The notes below the pieces were generated by a model. It saw only the letters and a list, made by a program, of their open reading frames with translations, was not told the DNA's origin and did not search any database. From positions 124,001-188,000 of the forward strand of contig CALQEU020000001.1 in NCBI GenBank assembly GCA_943329665.2: 64,000 bases of DNA, read 5' to 3'. This document shows, in pieces, positions 8,847 through 16,904 of the stretch (position 1 is its first letter; every line of letters begins with the position of its first letter). Source of the DNA: JAJTFW01 sp903922455. GTDB taxonomy: Bacteria; Bacteroidota; Bacteroidia; AKYH767-A; OLB10. The translations under genes were made by a program, and so were the position numbers.

Positions 8847-10277
8847 CTAAATCTTTGTGAGTTTAATCGTGTTTGCCGTTGATCGAGAATGTAATGGAGT
8901 GCTTGTAACATGAATGATGTAATCACCTTCATTGATAAAATTCAGCTCCTCTAAATATTTTTTGGTATCAGCAACCGTATCATCTGAACTTTCATATTTA
9001 TCATAGTAAAATCCACGAATCCCCCATACCAAATTTAGGGTGTTGAGAATGGGAAGATTATCTGTGAAAACATAAATGGGAGTCTTGGGACGTTGCGCTG
9101 CAATTTTAAACGCCGTCATTCCCGAGTGAGTCATGGTAACAATAGCACTTGCATGAGTTTGCTTGGCCATCAAAGCAGCAATGTAACAAATGTTTTCGGG
9201 GATAAAGTTTGGAGAATCTTTTGCAGGCGCATGTTCTCTAAAAAATATCACATCTTGATCTTCAATTTCCTTAATTATTTTTTGCATCGCTTCCACAGTG
9301 CCAACCGGAAATACACCTACAGATGTTTCTGCACTTAGCATCAACGCATCGGCACCATCAAAAACTGCGTTTCCTACATCATTAGCTTCTGCACGTGTTG
9401 GACGATAACTGGTAATCATACTCTCCATCATTTGTGTAGCAATGATCACGGGCTTAGCGGCTTGATTGCATTTTTTCACAATGGATTTTTGTATCACTGG
9501 TACTTTTTCCATCGCCATCTCTACTCCTAAATCGCCACGTGCAACCATTATACCATCGCTTACCGCAATAATAGCATCAATATTTTTTACTGCTTCTGGT
9601 TTTTCAATTTTAGCGATGACACGCGTTCTGCTATTGGCTTCTTTAATAATATTTTTTAGTTCAATAACATCTTCTGCTTTTCGAACAAATGAAAGTCCAA
9701 TCCATTCCACTTCATTGGCTAATGCAAACTCTAAATCTTTTCGATCTTTTGCAGTTAAGCTGGGAAGGGAAATGATAGTATTGGGTAGATTGACTCCTTT
9801 GCGCGAAGAGAGTGGACCGCCATTAATGACTTTCGTTTTCACCCTTTCGTCGGCTAAAATTTCAATCACTTGCAATTCAATTTTTCCATCGTCCACCAAT
9901 ACCATATCGCCCACATTCACATCATTAAAAAAGTTAGGATACTTAATAAATACTTCCTTGCTAGAACCGGGAACTTCGCGGTGATTGAGAAGTAATTCAT
10001 CACCATTTTTCAAAACGATATCTTTCTCTTCCAAATCGCCAATTCGAATTTTTGGTCCTTGCAAGTCGAATAGTATGGCGACATGCGACTTCAACTTCGC
10101 GTTCAATTCACGAATCGTCGTAATGGCTTTTTGCATCAAGACATGATCACCATGCGATCCATTAATTCGGCATACATCCATGCCGGCTAAAATCATTTTT
10201 TCTAAAATAACTTCGTTCAAACTGGCAGGACCAATCGTTGCAATAATCTTGGTGCGTGTATTTATTTTATAATTCAT
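8847..10277 (-). CDS. pyk: Pyruvate kinase
   Basis: 476 residues. It catalyses the last ATP-forming step of glycolysis, phosphoenolpyruvate plus ADP to pyruvate. Signatures include TKIIATIGPASLN at the N-terminus, LFDLQGPKIRIGDL, the active-site segment VIAKIEKPEAV, GIMVARGDLGVEM and TQMMESMI with the following RPTRAEANDVGNAV. The C-terminal regulatory domain (about 350-476) is complete. The start codon overlaps the stop of the upstream IPExxxVDY gene by 4 nt, so the two are co-transcribed and probably translationally coupled. Confidence 0.97.
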   Translation of the reverse strand: MNYKINTRTKIIATIGPASLNEVILEKMILAGMDVCRINGSHGDHVLMQKAITTIRELNAKLKSHVAILFDLQGPKIRIGDLEEKDIVLKNGDELLLNHREVPGSSKEVFIKYPNFFNDVNVGDMVLVDDGKIELQVIEILADERVKTKVINGGPLSSRKGVNLPNTIISLPSLTAKDRKDLEFALANEVEWIGLSFVRKAEDVIELKNIIKEANSRTRVIAKIEKPEAVKNIDAIIAVSDGIMVARGDLGVEMAMEKVPVIQKSIVKKCNQAAKPVIIATQMMESMITSYRPTRAEANDVGNAVFDGADALMLSAETSVGVFPVGTVEAMQKIIKEIEDQDVIFFREHAPAKDSPNFIPENICYIAALMAKQTHASAIVTMTHSGMTAFKIAAQRPKTPIYVFTDNLPILNTLNLVWGIRGFYYDKYESSDDTVADTKKYLEELNFINEGDYIIHVTSTPLHSRSTANTIKLTKI

Positions 10278-10753
10278 TTTACGGGTGGTAATTTAGGCAG
10301 CGTATCATCTGCTTCAAAAATGGGTTCAAGGATTAAAAAATTTTCTGCCGACTTAATTTCGGTCGGATCCAATTCTTGGGCACTGCTTATAATTTTTATA
10401 CTTAAAATATGCTGTAAAACCTGATCAATATCAGTATACCGACTTACATTTTTAATAACAAAAAAGTAGTCGACTTGTTTCAATTCAGGAATAAATAAAT
10501 TGTTTGGTGTTTTATTGGTGATTAAATAAATTTCTTCTTCATCCTCTGTCAAAAATAAAAAATAGGGAAAATGACTCGTGGTTCCTTTTTTGCCCATCTT
10601 CATTTCCAAATCCAATTTTTTCTCCAGACTGTATCCCAACGTATTATTCAACTCAGCGCAAAGTTTATAATCTCGATAGGCGCAATAAATGGCAATCACC
10701 ACAAAATCAAAATCGGGTGTAAAATCCAGGGTATGGGTTTGTTTCTTAGCCAC
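10274..10753 (-). CDS. IPExxxVDY family protein
   Basis: 159 residues; contains FIPELKQVDYFFVIKN, the defining IPExxxVDY motif of a small Bacteroidota-specific family of unknown function that is commonly found before pyruvate kinase. The N-terminus (TLDFTPDFDFVVIAIYCAYRDYKLCAELN) is also typical. Translation appears to start at a GTG at 10753: an ATG five bases upstream is out of frame and hits a stop at once. A perfect TACTTTTG element ends 4 nt before that GTG, which suggests a leaderless transcript for the pair. The 4-nt overlap with pyk suggests a role linked to pyruvate kinase, but that is inference. Confidence 0.9.
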   Translation of the reverse strand: MAKKQTHTLDFTPDFDFVVIAIYCAYRDYKLCAELNNTLGYSLEKKLDLEMKMGKKGTTSHFPYFLFLTEDEEEIYLITNKTPNNLFIPELKQVDYFFVIKNVSRYTDIDQVLQHILSIKIISSAQELDPTEIKSAENFLILEPIFEADDTLPKLPPVK

Positions 10754-10757
10754 GCAT

Positions 10758-10765
10758 CAAAAGTA
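10758..10765 (-). promoter_or_regulatory. -7 promoter element TACTTTTG, IPExxxVDY-pyk operon
   Basis: An exact match to the Bacteroidota -7 consensus TAnnTTTG on the minus strand. Only 4 nt separate it from the GTG start at 10753, so transcription should begin at or next to the start codon. Confidence 0.6.
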
Positions 10766-10844
10766 AAGGCAAGAAATGGATTTTAGGACAAATTCTTCGT
10801 TTAATTTTTTTAGTTTCGTAGTGATTGAGCTCCGTTTCGAGGTG

Positions 10845-10955
10845 AGCTACTGGCTGCTAGCCTCTAGCTTCTAGTTTTTTTGATGCAGAATAATTTAGCT
10901 CCAAAATTTATTTCCGCCGTGCCCGTTGCATGAACGTTGCGCCCGCTGCGTTTAA
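10845..10955. repeat. Dispersed intergenic repeats (CTAGC-rich and 35-nt GTTGCG type)
   Basis: Positions 10848-10876 consist of CTGCTAGCCTCTAGCTTCTA-type words. Positions 10921-10955 contain a 35-nt sequence with core AACGTTGCGCCCGCTGCG that recurs at 44372-44406 with 29 of 35 identical bases, in the same orientation and next to other repeats. No coding frame is evident in the 220-bp gap. Confidence 0.6.
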
Positions 10956-10972
10956 TTGTAAATATTATGCTC

Positions 10973-12502
10973 CTAGTATTTCAAAACCTTCCCCTGAACT
11001 TTATCCTTCTCAGTACTTAACGAAACTATATAAACCCCACTAGCAATCCCATTCATCGCAATCTCACCTGTAAAATACCCACCTTGTATCACATCCATTT
11101 TCCTCTCATAAACCACTCTCCCCTCCACATCAAACAACCGCAACACCCCGCTCTTCCCTTTTAACTTCGATGCATTCACATGAATCATATTCCACTCGGG
11201 ATTGTACCATGTTTGAAAGAAAACATCATTAAACTCATCATTTTCGGTTATGCTCACCGTTAGTGTATCGCAAGGCGAACCCACCCATGCACCGAGCTCA
11301 TATTTAGGATTATTTGGCAGACCAAAATAAGATCTCCCTGGACCTAAATTAAAACTGAAGGGTTGAAAATCGCAGGCTGCGCCTAATGAATCTGGAAAAT
11401 TAATCACACTTAAGTTATTGTTATAGGTAGTATAAGCTGTAATAGTATCGGGATAGGGCCAAGAATAAGTTAAATCAAAGCAAGCAATATAAATTTTACC
11501 ATCAGGTGCTAATCTCATTTCTCCCATACCTTCAGCAGGATTGGAAAAAGAATCTATAACAGTTTTACTAGCTGCAATATTCGGAGCAGTTAAGTCAAAT
11601 TGATATATATAGTAGGCCAAACTAATTTGCGAAAAACTCATCACATATAAACGGTCATTATTTGATGAAAATGCACAGTTTAAATGAGTATTAGGGTATG
11701 GGCTTGTTGATGGTTCTTGTTCAATTGGTATTGTTGATGTAATGAGGCCAGTACATCGGTCGAAATTGTAAAGTTCAATTAGACCTCTAATACTTACATT
11801 TACAAATTGATTTCCATCGCTTGAAAAAAATAAATGTCCAAGATTAGTAGAATGAGATGACCCAATGTTTTGTAAAAAAGGTCCACTAATTCCAACTGGT
11901 GAAATCAAATATAAAGTAAATTCATTGGACGCAACTTGACCTGAAGGAGCAAACCATCTTTGCGAAACCAACCACCAATCTCTCCCATTACCATGTCGCA
12001 CGCCCATTAATCCATCAAACGCAGGAAAATTATTGAGTTGAACATTTTTTTGAATAACCAATCCTGAATCATTGTTTGCTTTATAATTTATTCTAGAATA
12101 ATAAAAACCATATCTTGAAGCCGATGTTACACCAATTGTAAATAAATAAATTATGGAATCATTACCAGGGTCAGGAATTAATAGACTGGAATGATACCAT
12201 TGACCACCATATATTTTTATTGAATCACCAATTCTTTGATTATGTTTATTCCAAATATAACAATCAAGAGCAGCAACATTATTGATTAAACCAGCATAAA
12301 GTAATACTCCATTACTGTCACCTATAGAACAACTTCCATTTCTATAGTTAAAAGCAGCACTGCCGACGATTGGACTGGATGGATTGCTCCAGTTTACATA
12401 AGCACTATCACCAAAGGTCCAATGATTGCCGTTATATTGACCATTAGCTTTCACAGCAAACATTAACAATATAATACAAGAAAGTGTTTTAATTTCATTC
12501 AT
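10973..12502 (-). CDS. Secreted T9SS cargo protein, propeller-like
   Basis: 509 residues beginning with a signal peptide (about 1-21, ending VKANG). The body has repeated strands and phrases such as YVMSFSQISLAYYIYQFD and GEMRLAPDGKIYIAC, common in the beta-propeller-like regions of Bacteroidota gliding or surface proteins. The final 75 residues (VLRLFDVEGRVVYERKM ... GIASGVYIVSL ... GKVLKY) are a type A T9SS sorting domain, although the usual PNP motif is degenerate (YNPEWNMIHV). It lies 3 nt downstream of another T9SS cargo gene, so both are probably one transcript. Ligand and function are unknown. Confidence 0.85.
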   Translation of the reverse strand: MNEIKTLSCIILLMFAVKANGQYNGNHWTFGDSAYVNWSNPSSPIVGSAAFNYRNGSCSIGDSNGVLLYAGLINNVAALDCYIWNKHNQRIGDSIKIYGGQWYHSSLLIPDPGNDSIIYLFTIGVTSASRYGFYYSRINYKANNDSGLVIQKNVQLNNFPAFDGLMGVRHGNGRDWWLVSQRWFAPSGQVASNEFTLYLISPVGISGPFLQNIGSSHSTNLGHLFFSSDGNQFVNVSIRGLIELYNFDRCTGLITSTIPIEQEPSTSPYPNTHLNCAFSSNNDRLYVMSFSQISLAYYIYQFDLTAPNIAASKTVIDSFSNPAEGMGEMRLAPDGKIYIACFDLTYSWPYPDTITAYTTYNNNLSVINFPDSLGAACDFQPFSFNLGPGRSYFGLPNNPKYELGAWVGSPCDTLTVSITENDEFNDVFFQTWYNPEWNMIHVNASKLKGKSGVLRLFDVEGRVVYERKMDVIQGGYFTGEIAMNGIASGVYIVSLSTEKDKVQGKVLKY

Positions 12503-12505
12503 ATA

Positions 12506-13525
12506 TCATCGATTAATTATGAAACTTCCATTCAAGCTTCCTCCATCATAAATTGTTTTAACAAAATAAATACCTGGTGAAAAACTGGAGGTATTTATTA
12601 CATTTAATTGATTACCACTAAAAATTATTCGACCTGTAATGTCTGTTATTAATATGCTATAAATTCTTTCAATTCCAGCTATTTCAATTTTAACATATTC
12701 TCTAGCTGGATTTGGATAAATCAGCAGCTTCCCTTCTTTTATATTTTTATTAGGATTCATTAATCTAGCGGATGAAAGTTCCTTATCATAAATCTCTAGT
12801 CGTAAAATATTCCGAGCAATAAAAACTGATTTTCCGTGAATCAATGGATTCTCATAAGCTATCGCGTTCAATTCATCCAATTCAGTTTCTGTTAGGCTGG
12901 TATCTCCATAAATTTTCAGTTTAATATAAATTCGGTACACGCGTTTATAATTGTATTCGATGTTATTCGTGTCGATAAAATAATTTAATAAAGTATCAGC
13001 AGCTACGTATGACCTATTTGCCAAAAGTGTCTCGAGAGAATCAATTTTGTTGATATTACTAGTTAATGTTTCGTTGTAGAAACTTACAAATGAGGTATCG
13101 CTGTCATCGTCCATTACAATCAAATCAGGATTTTTCTTCAATAGGCTAAATGCCATTTGCCGCGCTAAATATCTGAATTCACTATGATAGTTTTCCGGAT
13201 AACGACTCGTATCTGCCACAATCCCACCATAAGTTTCATTCCTTACTTTCAAGGGTAAAGGTAAACCTGATGTTTGATCATAGATAAACTGGTGGTTGGC
13301 TAAGTCGGCTTGTCCTTCCTTACTTCCTACTTTCACCTCAATCAAATCAATTTGATTGGTGTCAGTCAACGTAATAAACATGGTTCCTGTCACCACATCA
13401 TTAACAGGTGCGGAAGTGGTAACATAAGCATCAAAATTAGACTGCGCATGCAGTGGGATCCCTGAACTTAAAATAAAAATCAGAAGAAATAAACATCTTG
13501 TTAAAGCATTCAGATAATTTTTCAT
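12506..13525 (-). CDS. Secreted T9SS cargo protein of unknown function
   Basis: 339 residues. Signal peptide at about 1-27 (ending PLHAQ). The central 220 residues match no family I recognise; they are rich in Asp, Asn and Tyr and contain a helical part near 165-250. The C-terminus (KLLIYPNPAREYVKIEI ... ITGRIIFSG ... GIYFVKT ... FIINR) is a canonical type A T9SS sorting domain with a clear YPNPA motif. It precedes the other cargo gene by 3 nt. A TACATTCG element 24 nt before the ATG is a plausible -7 box. Confidence 0.85.
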   Translation of the reverse strand: MKNYLNALTRCLFLLIFILSSGIPLHAQSNFDAYVTTSAPVNDVVTGTMFITLTDTNQIDLIEVKVGSKEGQADLANHQFIYDQTSGLPLPLKVRNETYGGIVADTSRYPENYHSEFRYLARQMAFSLLKKNPDLIVMDDDSDTSFVSFYNETLTSNINKIDSLETLLANRSYVAADTLLNYFIDTNNIEYNYKRVYRIYIKLKIYGDTSLTETELDELNAIAYENPLIHGKSVFIARNILRLEIYDKELSSARLMNPNKNIKEGKLLIYPNPAREYVKIEIAGIERIYSILITDITGRIIFSGNQLNVINTSSFSPGIYFVKTIYDGGSLNGSFIINR

Positions 13526-13841
13526 AAAAATGAGGATTGGTTAAGCGAATGTAAAAAAGTTTTTTGGAAATGCAAGGGGTGGGGTGAAAAAAGTTGAAAT
13601 GATAACACAAAATAAACATTAGTTGGTGTAAAAGAGTTTTTAGACGTGAATCAAATTTGACTTCGCAGCAGTAGCAAGCTTCAAGCTACAATTTATTGAA
13701 TAAGTTCAGTATTTTACCTTCATCGCGAAGCTTTTCTAGTAAACCTGTCTCCCGAGTGGAAAGATCAATCACTATCTAATTATTCATCTTCAAATTTTCA
13801 AATCGTCTTATTTTCAAATTAAACATTCGTATTTTCGCACC
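13526..13841. other. Intergenic region with one small hairpin
   Basis: This 316-bp divergent gap contains no gene that I can support. It holds a short hairpin at 13671-13689 (GTAGC and GCTAC arms). Just before it, 13657-13670 reads on the minus strand TGCTGCGAAGTCAA, close to the unit of the tandem array after the cold-shock gene. The tadA -7 element sits at its right end. Confidence 0.5.
13830..13837 (+). promoter_or_regulatory. -7 element TATTTTCG before tadA
   Basis: One mismatch from TAnnTTTG. The spacing is box, CACC, ATG, the same arrangement as at the PAP2 gene (16893-16907). This suggests a leaderless or nearly leaderless mRNA. Confidence 0.5.
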
Positions 13842-14285
13842 ATGATTCTCGGAGACGAATATTTTATGCGAGCTGCATTAGCAGAGGCGAAGGAAGCATT
13901 ACTTCAAGACGAAGTTCCCATCGGTGCAGTGATTGTTGCTAACGGACAAATCATCGCACGCGGACACAATATGGTTGAAAAATTGAATGACGTAACCGCA
14001 CATGCTGAAATGATGGCGTTTACTTCTGCGGCAGAAAATTTAGGTGGAAAATATTTAAAAGATTGTACTTTGTACGTTACATTAGAGCCTTGTACCATGT
14101 GCGCCGGTGCTTCTTTTTGGACACAAATTACTCGAATTGTTTACGGCGCTTCCGACGAGAAACGTGGCTTTTTACAAATTTCATCTGCAAAAAAAATACT
14201 CCACCCAACCACCGAAGTGCAAGGAGGAGTACTCGAATCCGAATGTTCGGAAATATTGAAATCTTATTTTAAGTCGAAGCGATAA
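13842..14285 (+). CDS. tadA: tRNA-specific adenosine(34) deaminase TadA
   Basis: 147 residues. A zinc-dependent deaminase of the cytidine/deoxycytidylate deaminase fold, which converts A34 to inosine in tRNA-Arg. The zinc and catalytic motifs are complete: HAEMMAF (His54, Glu56) and PCTMCAGA (Cys84, Cys87). DEVPIGAVIV near residue 23 is typical of TadA, and the length fits. The family also includes nucleoside (guanine) deaminases, a less likely alternative. The stop codon abuts the stop of the convergent response-regulator gene with no gap. Confidence 0.9.
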   Translation: MILGDEYFMRAALAEAKEALLQDEVPIGAVIVANGQIIARGHNMVEKLNDVTAHAEMMAFTSAAENLGGKYLKDCTLYVTLEPCTMCAGASFWTQITRIVYGASDEKRGFLQISSAKKILHPTTEVQGGVLESECSEILKSYFKSKR

Positions 14286-14726
14286 TTAAACGTTGATCGC
14301 TTGAAGCACTTGCAACGTTAAAGGCTTGTTTAAGAATTTACGCACGTACGGATTTTTGTTTGCACGATTCAAATCCTTAAAACTTTCAGAGGTAGATAGC
14401 ATTACTACCTTCATTTGCATTCGTTGATCTTCAGGTAATTTTTCAAAGGCTTCTAAAAACTGAAATCCATCCATTTGTGGCATCATAATATCTAAAAAGA
14501 TAACATCAGGCCATTTGTCTTTGGAAGTCGATTTTAAAAATTCCATCGCCTCAGTGGATTCTTGAAAAGTAATTACGTTCTCCGCGAATTCATTCGTCTC
14601 GATGAGCTTTTTATTGATGAAATTGTCTAAGGAATTATCATCAATCAGCATGGCTGTTGTGTACTTTGCCTTCCCACTCTTCGTTTTCTGCGAACCTCTT
14701 TCGTGTGTCATTGTCGTACTGCTCAT
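14286..14726 (-). CDS. CheY-like single-domain response regulator
   Basis: 146 residues: a 22-residue polar N-terminal extension and one receiver domain, with no output domain. The acidic pocket is LIDDNSLDNF (Asp29-Asp30), the phospho-acceptor is Asp79 in VIFLDIMMPQMDGFQF, and conserved Ser111 and Lys134 (FLNKPL) are present. It probably acts as a stand-alone phosphorelay or output-by-interaction protein, as is common in Bacteroidota. No histidine kinase is adjacent. The gene is convergent with tadA. Confidence 0.92.
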   Translation of the reverse strand: MSSTTMTHERGSQKTKSGKAKYTTAMLIDDNSLDNFINKKLIETNEFAENVITFQESTEAMEFLKSTSKDKWPDVIFLDIMMPQMDGFQFLEAFEKLPEDQRMQMKVVMLSTSESFKDLNRANKNPYVRKFLNKPLTLQVLQAINV

Positions 14727-15064
14727 AGTTTAATTTGTCTGCTTTATACTTGTTTTTTTTGTGTCCCGAAGCATCGCGATTGGAAGGCTCTGATATGGAT
14801 TAAAACGAAAACGAGGTCCTGTGGTTGATCTAATATTTCAATTCTCTTACATGCATCTTGCAACATGTCTTGCAAATCTTACAAAAGCAGTATTAAAAGT
14901 TCGTGTTCTTAGGGAAAACCATAAAATAAGAGCAGTCGGCCCTAGGCCAACTGCTCCATCCAAACCAACCAACAGCCTAACAGATATTCGCCCTGATGAA
15001 TAATCTTTTATTTAACGATTTCTCCATCAATTAGGCAATAGATTTTACTATTGCCTAAACTGGG
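14727..15064. other. Intergenic region with two strong hairpins
   Basis: No supported gene is seen in this 338-bp gap. A GC-rich hairpin occupies 14930-14956 (7 bp, one mismatch, 4 bp, loop of 3), and on the minus strand it is followed by TTATTTTATGG, so it might be a weak terminator. A second, perfect 11-bp stem with a 6-nt loop spans 15031-15058, directly after the stop codon of the PAS-like gene; it lacks a clear T-run on either side. Confidence 0.55.
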
Positions 15065-15415
15065 TTAACCTGCCATCCGAAGCTTTTGTTGAACCACTTC
15101 CGGCACCACGCTTTCTACATGGTAGCCGTAGAGGCCAATATATCCTGCTTCTGGGAAGGGGACCATATCAAACCAGATATTTAATCCGCTGAAAGCCACC
15201 TTGCACCCGCTCGGATTTGTATCTTGAAGAGATTGGGTAATCTCGGGGTATGCATTGAGCACATTGTCGGGAATTTTACTTCCTTTTCGAACTTTCCACT
15301 CGCTGAGTAGAGGGAGCGCCGTTAAATTAGAATCCAATAATCGCATGTCATATCCTATGCGTATTACTGGAAAGGCATCCTGCATGTCATTTGTTGATTT
15401 GTTTTCTTTTTTCAT
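15065..15415 (-). CDS. Small PAS-like protein
   Basis: 116 residues. The C-terminal part, WFDMVPFPEAGYIGLYGYHV, closely resembles the last strands of PAS domains found in Bacteroidota sensor kinases (VPFPEAGYIGLYGxD). The N-terminal half (FPVIRIGYDMRLLDSN) also looks PAS-like. It has no kinase, cyclase or DNA-binding partner domain, so it is probably a stand-alone sensor or binding module. An in-frame start at 15451 exists, but a -7-like element (TAACCTTTG) overlaps it, which favours the ATG at 15415. It is divergent from the bacilliredoxin gene. Confidence 0.7.
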   Translation of the reverse strand: MKKENKSTNDMQDAFPVIRIGYDMRLLDSNLTALPLLSEWKVRKGSKIPDNVLNAYPEITQSLQDTNPSGCKVAFSGLNIWFDMVPFPEAGYIGLYGYHVESVVPEVVQQKLRMAG

Positions 15416-15521
15416 TTTGTTGTGAATGATTACTCCACAATGATACCCCAAAGGTTACGCCCCATGTGATGAATTTTAGATGGAAACTTACAATGGGTTA
15501 TGTGAATCGCCTCGACCTTCG

Positions 15522-15529
15522 TACCTTTG
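15522..15529 (+). promoter_or_regulatory. -7 promoter element TACCTTTG of bacilliredoxin gene
   Basis: Exact TAnnTTTG match, 26 nt before the ATG at 15556. It excludes the earlier in-frame starts (for example 15466), which would lie upstream of the promoter. Confidence 0.6.
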
Positions 15530-15555
15530 TGGCAGATTTAAAAAATAATAGAATT

Positions 15556-15987
15556 ATGCCTTATCCAGAACAATTATGCGCTCCTATGCGCAATGAACTC
15601 ACTAGCATTGGATTCGTTGAATTGAAAGATGCTCAGTCAGTAGATACATCACTTCCTAATTCAAAGGGAGTTTCTCTTGTAGTGATGAACTCTGTATGCG
15701 GTTGTGCAGCAGGAGCAGCACGTCCAGGAGTACGATTGTCATTAGCGAATGCAGAGGTAAAACCCGATCATTTATTCTGTGTTTTCGCAGGTCAAGATGT
15801 AGACGCTGCTGCGCAGGTTCGTAAGTACTTCGCTCCATTTCCACCGTCGTCTCCTTGCATTGCTTTGTTTAAAGATGGTAAATTGGTGCATATGATTGAA
15901 CGTCACCATATTGAAGGGCATTCAGCAGAGATGATTGCTGAAAATTTAGTGGCTTCATTTGATGAGTTTTGTAGCGTGAAAGCGTAA
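15556..15987 (+). CDS. BrxA/BrxB family bacilliredoxin (YphP/YqiW-like)
   Basis: 143 residues. A thioredoxin-fold protein with the CGC active site in MNSVCGCAAGAARPG, the hallmark of the YphP/YqiW (BrxA/BrxB) family. In Firmicutes these remove bacillithiol from proteins; Bacteroidota that make bacillithiol use them likewise, so the host may make this thiol. The start MPYPEQLCAPMRNELTSIGF matches the family and lies downstream of the -7 box. A terminator hairpin follows the stop at 16009-16037. Single-gene transcript. Confidence 0.92.
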   Translation: MPYPEQLCAPMRNELTSIGFVELKDAQSVDTSLPNSKGVSLVVMNSVCGCAAGAARPGVRLSLANAEVKPDHLFCVFAGQDVDAAAQVRKYFAPFPPSSPCIALFKDGKLVHMIERHHIEGHSAEMIAENLVASFDEFCSVKA

Positions 15988-16008
15988 GCCAACCCCAAAA
16001 ATCTTACA

Positions 16009-16037
16009 AAAAGGCGGTCTGTTTAGGCCGTTTTTTT
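16009..16037 (+). terminator. Terminator after bacilliredoxin gene
   Basis: CGGTC and GGCCG pair around TGTTTA (16015-16030), preceded by an A-run and followed by seven T residues. A classical rho-independent layout. Confidence 0.75.
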
Positions 16038-16092
16038 GTTTAGATGGATGTTTTGATAAATAAACTATTTGCGCTTCTCTTGAAATTACTTT

Positions 16093-16863
16093 TCAATCAT
16101 CATTTTTTGAGAATGGGCATCTTCCTTCTTTCTGCAAAGTACCAAAAATTAAATCTTTAACTTGATCACGAAGTGCATTCGCATCATTCTCTGTTAATCC
16201 TATAGTTGAAATAGAAGGATGTACTACGATTCGAGATAGTCCAGGACGCAATAAAAACTTTTGACCATTTCGATCTGGGAAAATACACCAGTTATCGAGG
16301 AATGTGATAGGAACAATGGGCACTTGCATTTCTATAGCTAATTTAAAAGCACCGTTTTTAAAAGGACCTAATTCAGGAGAGCAATCTGGAATAGTAGCCT
16401 CCGGGAAAATAGCTAAGCTGATGCCTTTCTGTAAATCTTTTCGAGCTCTTTTATAAGCCTTATGTGAGTCTTTGATACTACTTCGATCTACAGAAATATT
16501 CATGTTCTTGAAAAAAATATTGAAGAGTGGAACATTTCTTAGCTCTGCTTTACCCATAAAGTGAAAATAATTTGGAAAGGCAATATTCGCAGTTAGAATA
16601 TCGAGATAAGAGCTATGGTTGGGAGTAAGAATATAAGCTTGATTAGGATCAATCTTTCCTTCATTGCGAATAGTATAAAAAATTCCAGTAGAGAAAAGTA
16701 TACAATGGGCCCATACTTTTTTTAATCGAAAAGCATACTTAAACCAATCTTCTCGGCTTAGTAAAATGAGAAAGATGGGATATAAAGGAAGAAAAAACAA
16801 GAATCCGCTTAAAAAGAACCAGACACACCAAATTCTCCGTAAAAGGAATGAGACATATTTCAC
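16093..16863 (-). CDS. plsC: 1-acyl-sn-glycerol-3-phosphate acyltransferase
   Basis: 256 residues. A membrane-bound acyltransferase that adds the second acyl chain to make phosphatidic acid. An N-terminal membrane helix is at about 13-36; the catalytic HX4D motif is NHSSYLD (His83, Asp88) and the substrate-binding motif is FPEAT at 153-157. The frame opens at a GTG (16863); no in-frame ATG exists upstream, and a TATCTTTG element ends 4 nt before the GTG. It is divergent from the PAP2 phosphatase gene, with only 41 bp between the starts, so two phospholipid enzymes share one small control region. Confidence 0.92.
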   Translation of the reverse strand: MKYVSFLLRRIWCVWFFLSGFLFFLPLYPIFLILLSREDWFKYAFRLKKVWAHCILFSTGIFYTIRNEGKIDPNQAYILTPNHSSYLDILTANIAFPNYFHFMGKAELRNVPLFNIFFKNMNISVDRSSIKDSHKAYKRARKDLQKGISLAIFPEATIPDCSPELGPFKNGAFKLAIEMQVPIVPITFLDNWCIFPDRNGQKFLLRPGLSRIVVHPSISTIGLTENDANALRDQVKDLIFGTLQKEGRCPFSKNDD

Positions 16864-16867
16864 TTTG

Positions 16868-16875
16868 CAAAGATA
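16868..16875 (-). promoter_or_regulatory. -7 promoter element TATCTTTG of plsC
   Basis: Exact TAnnTTTG match on the minus strand, 4 nt before the GTG start. It supports GTG initiation and a leaderless message. Confidence 0.55.
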
Positions 16876-16892
16876 CCAAAGTATTCTTCTTT

Positions 16893-16900
16893 TATTTTCA
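16893..16900 (+). promoter_or_regulatory. -7-like element TATTTTCA of PAP2 gene
   Basis: Two mismatches from TAnnTTTG, but the layout box-CACC-ATG is the same as at tadA. It fixes the start at 16905. Confidence 0.4.
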
Positions 16901-16904
16901 CACC

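Noticed and set aside
9466..9984. 172-residue plus-strand frame opposite pyk
   Set aside because: Antisense shadow of a highly conserved gene.
14821..15003. 60-residue plus-strand frame in the gap after the response regulator
   Set aside because: It reads through a strong hairpin, has no promoter or family match, and its composition looks random.
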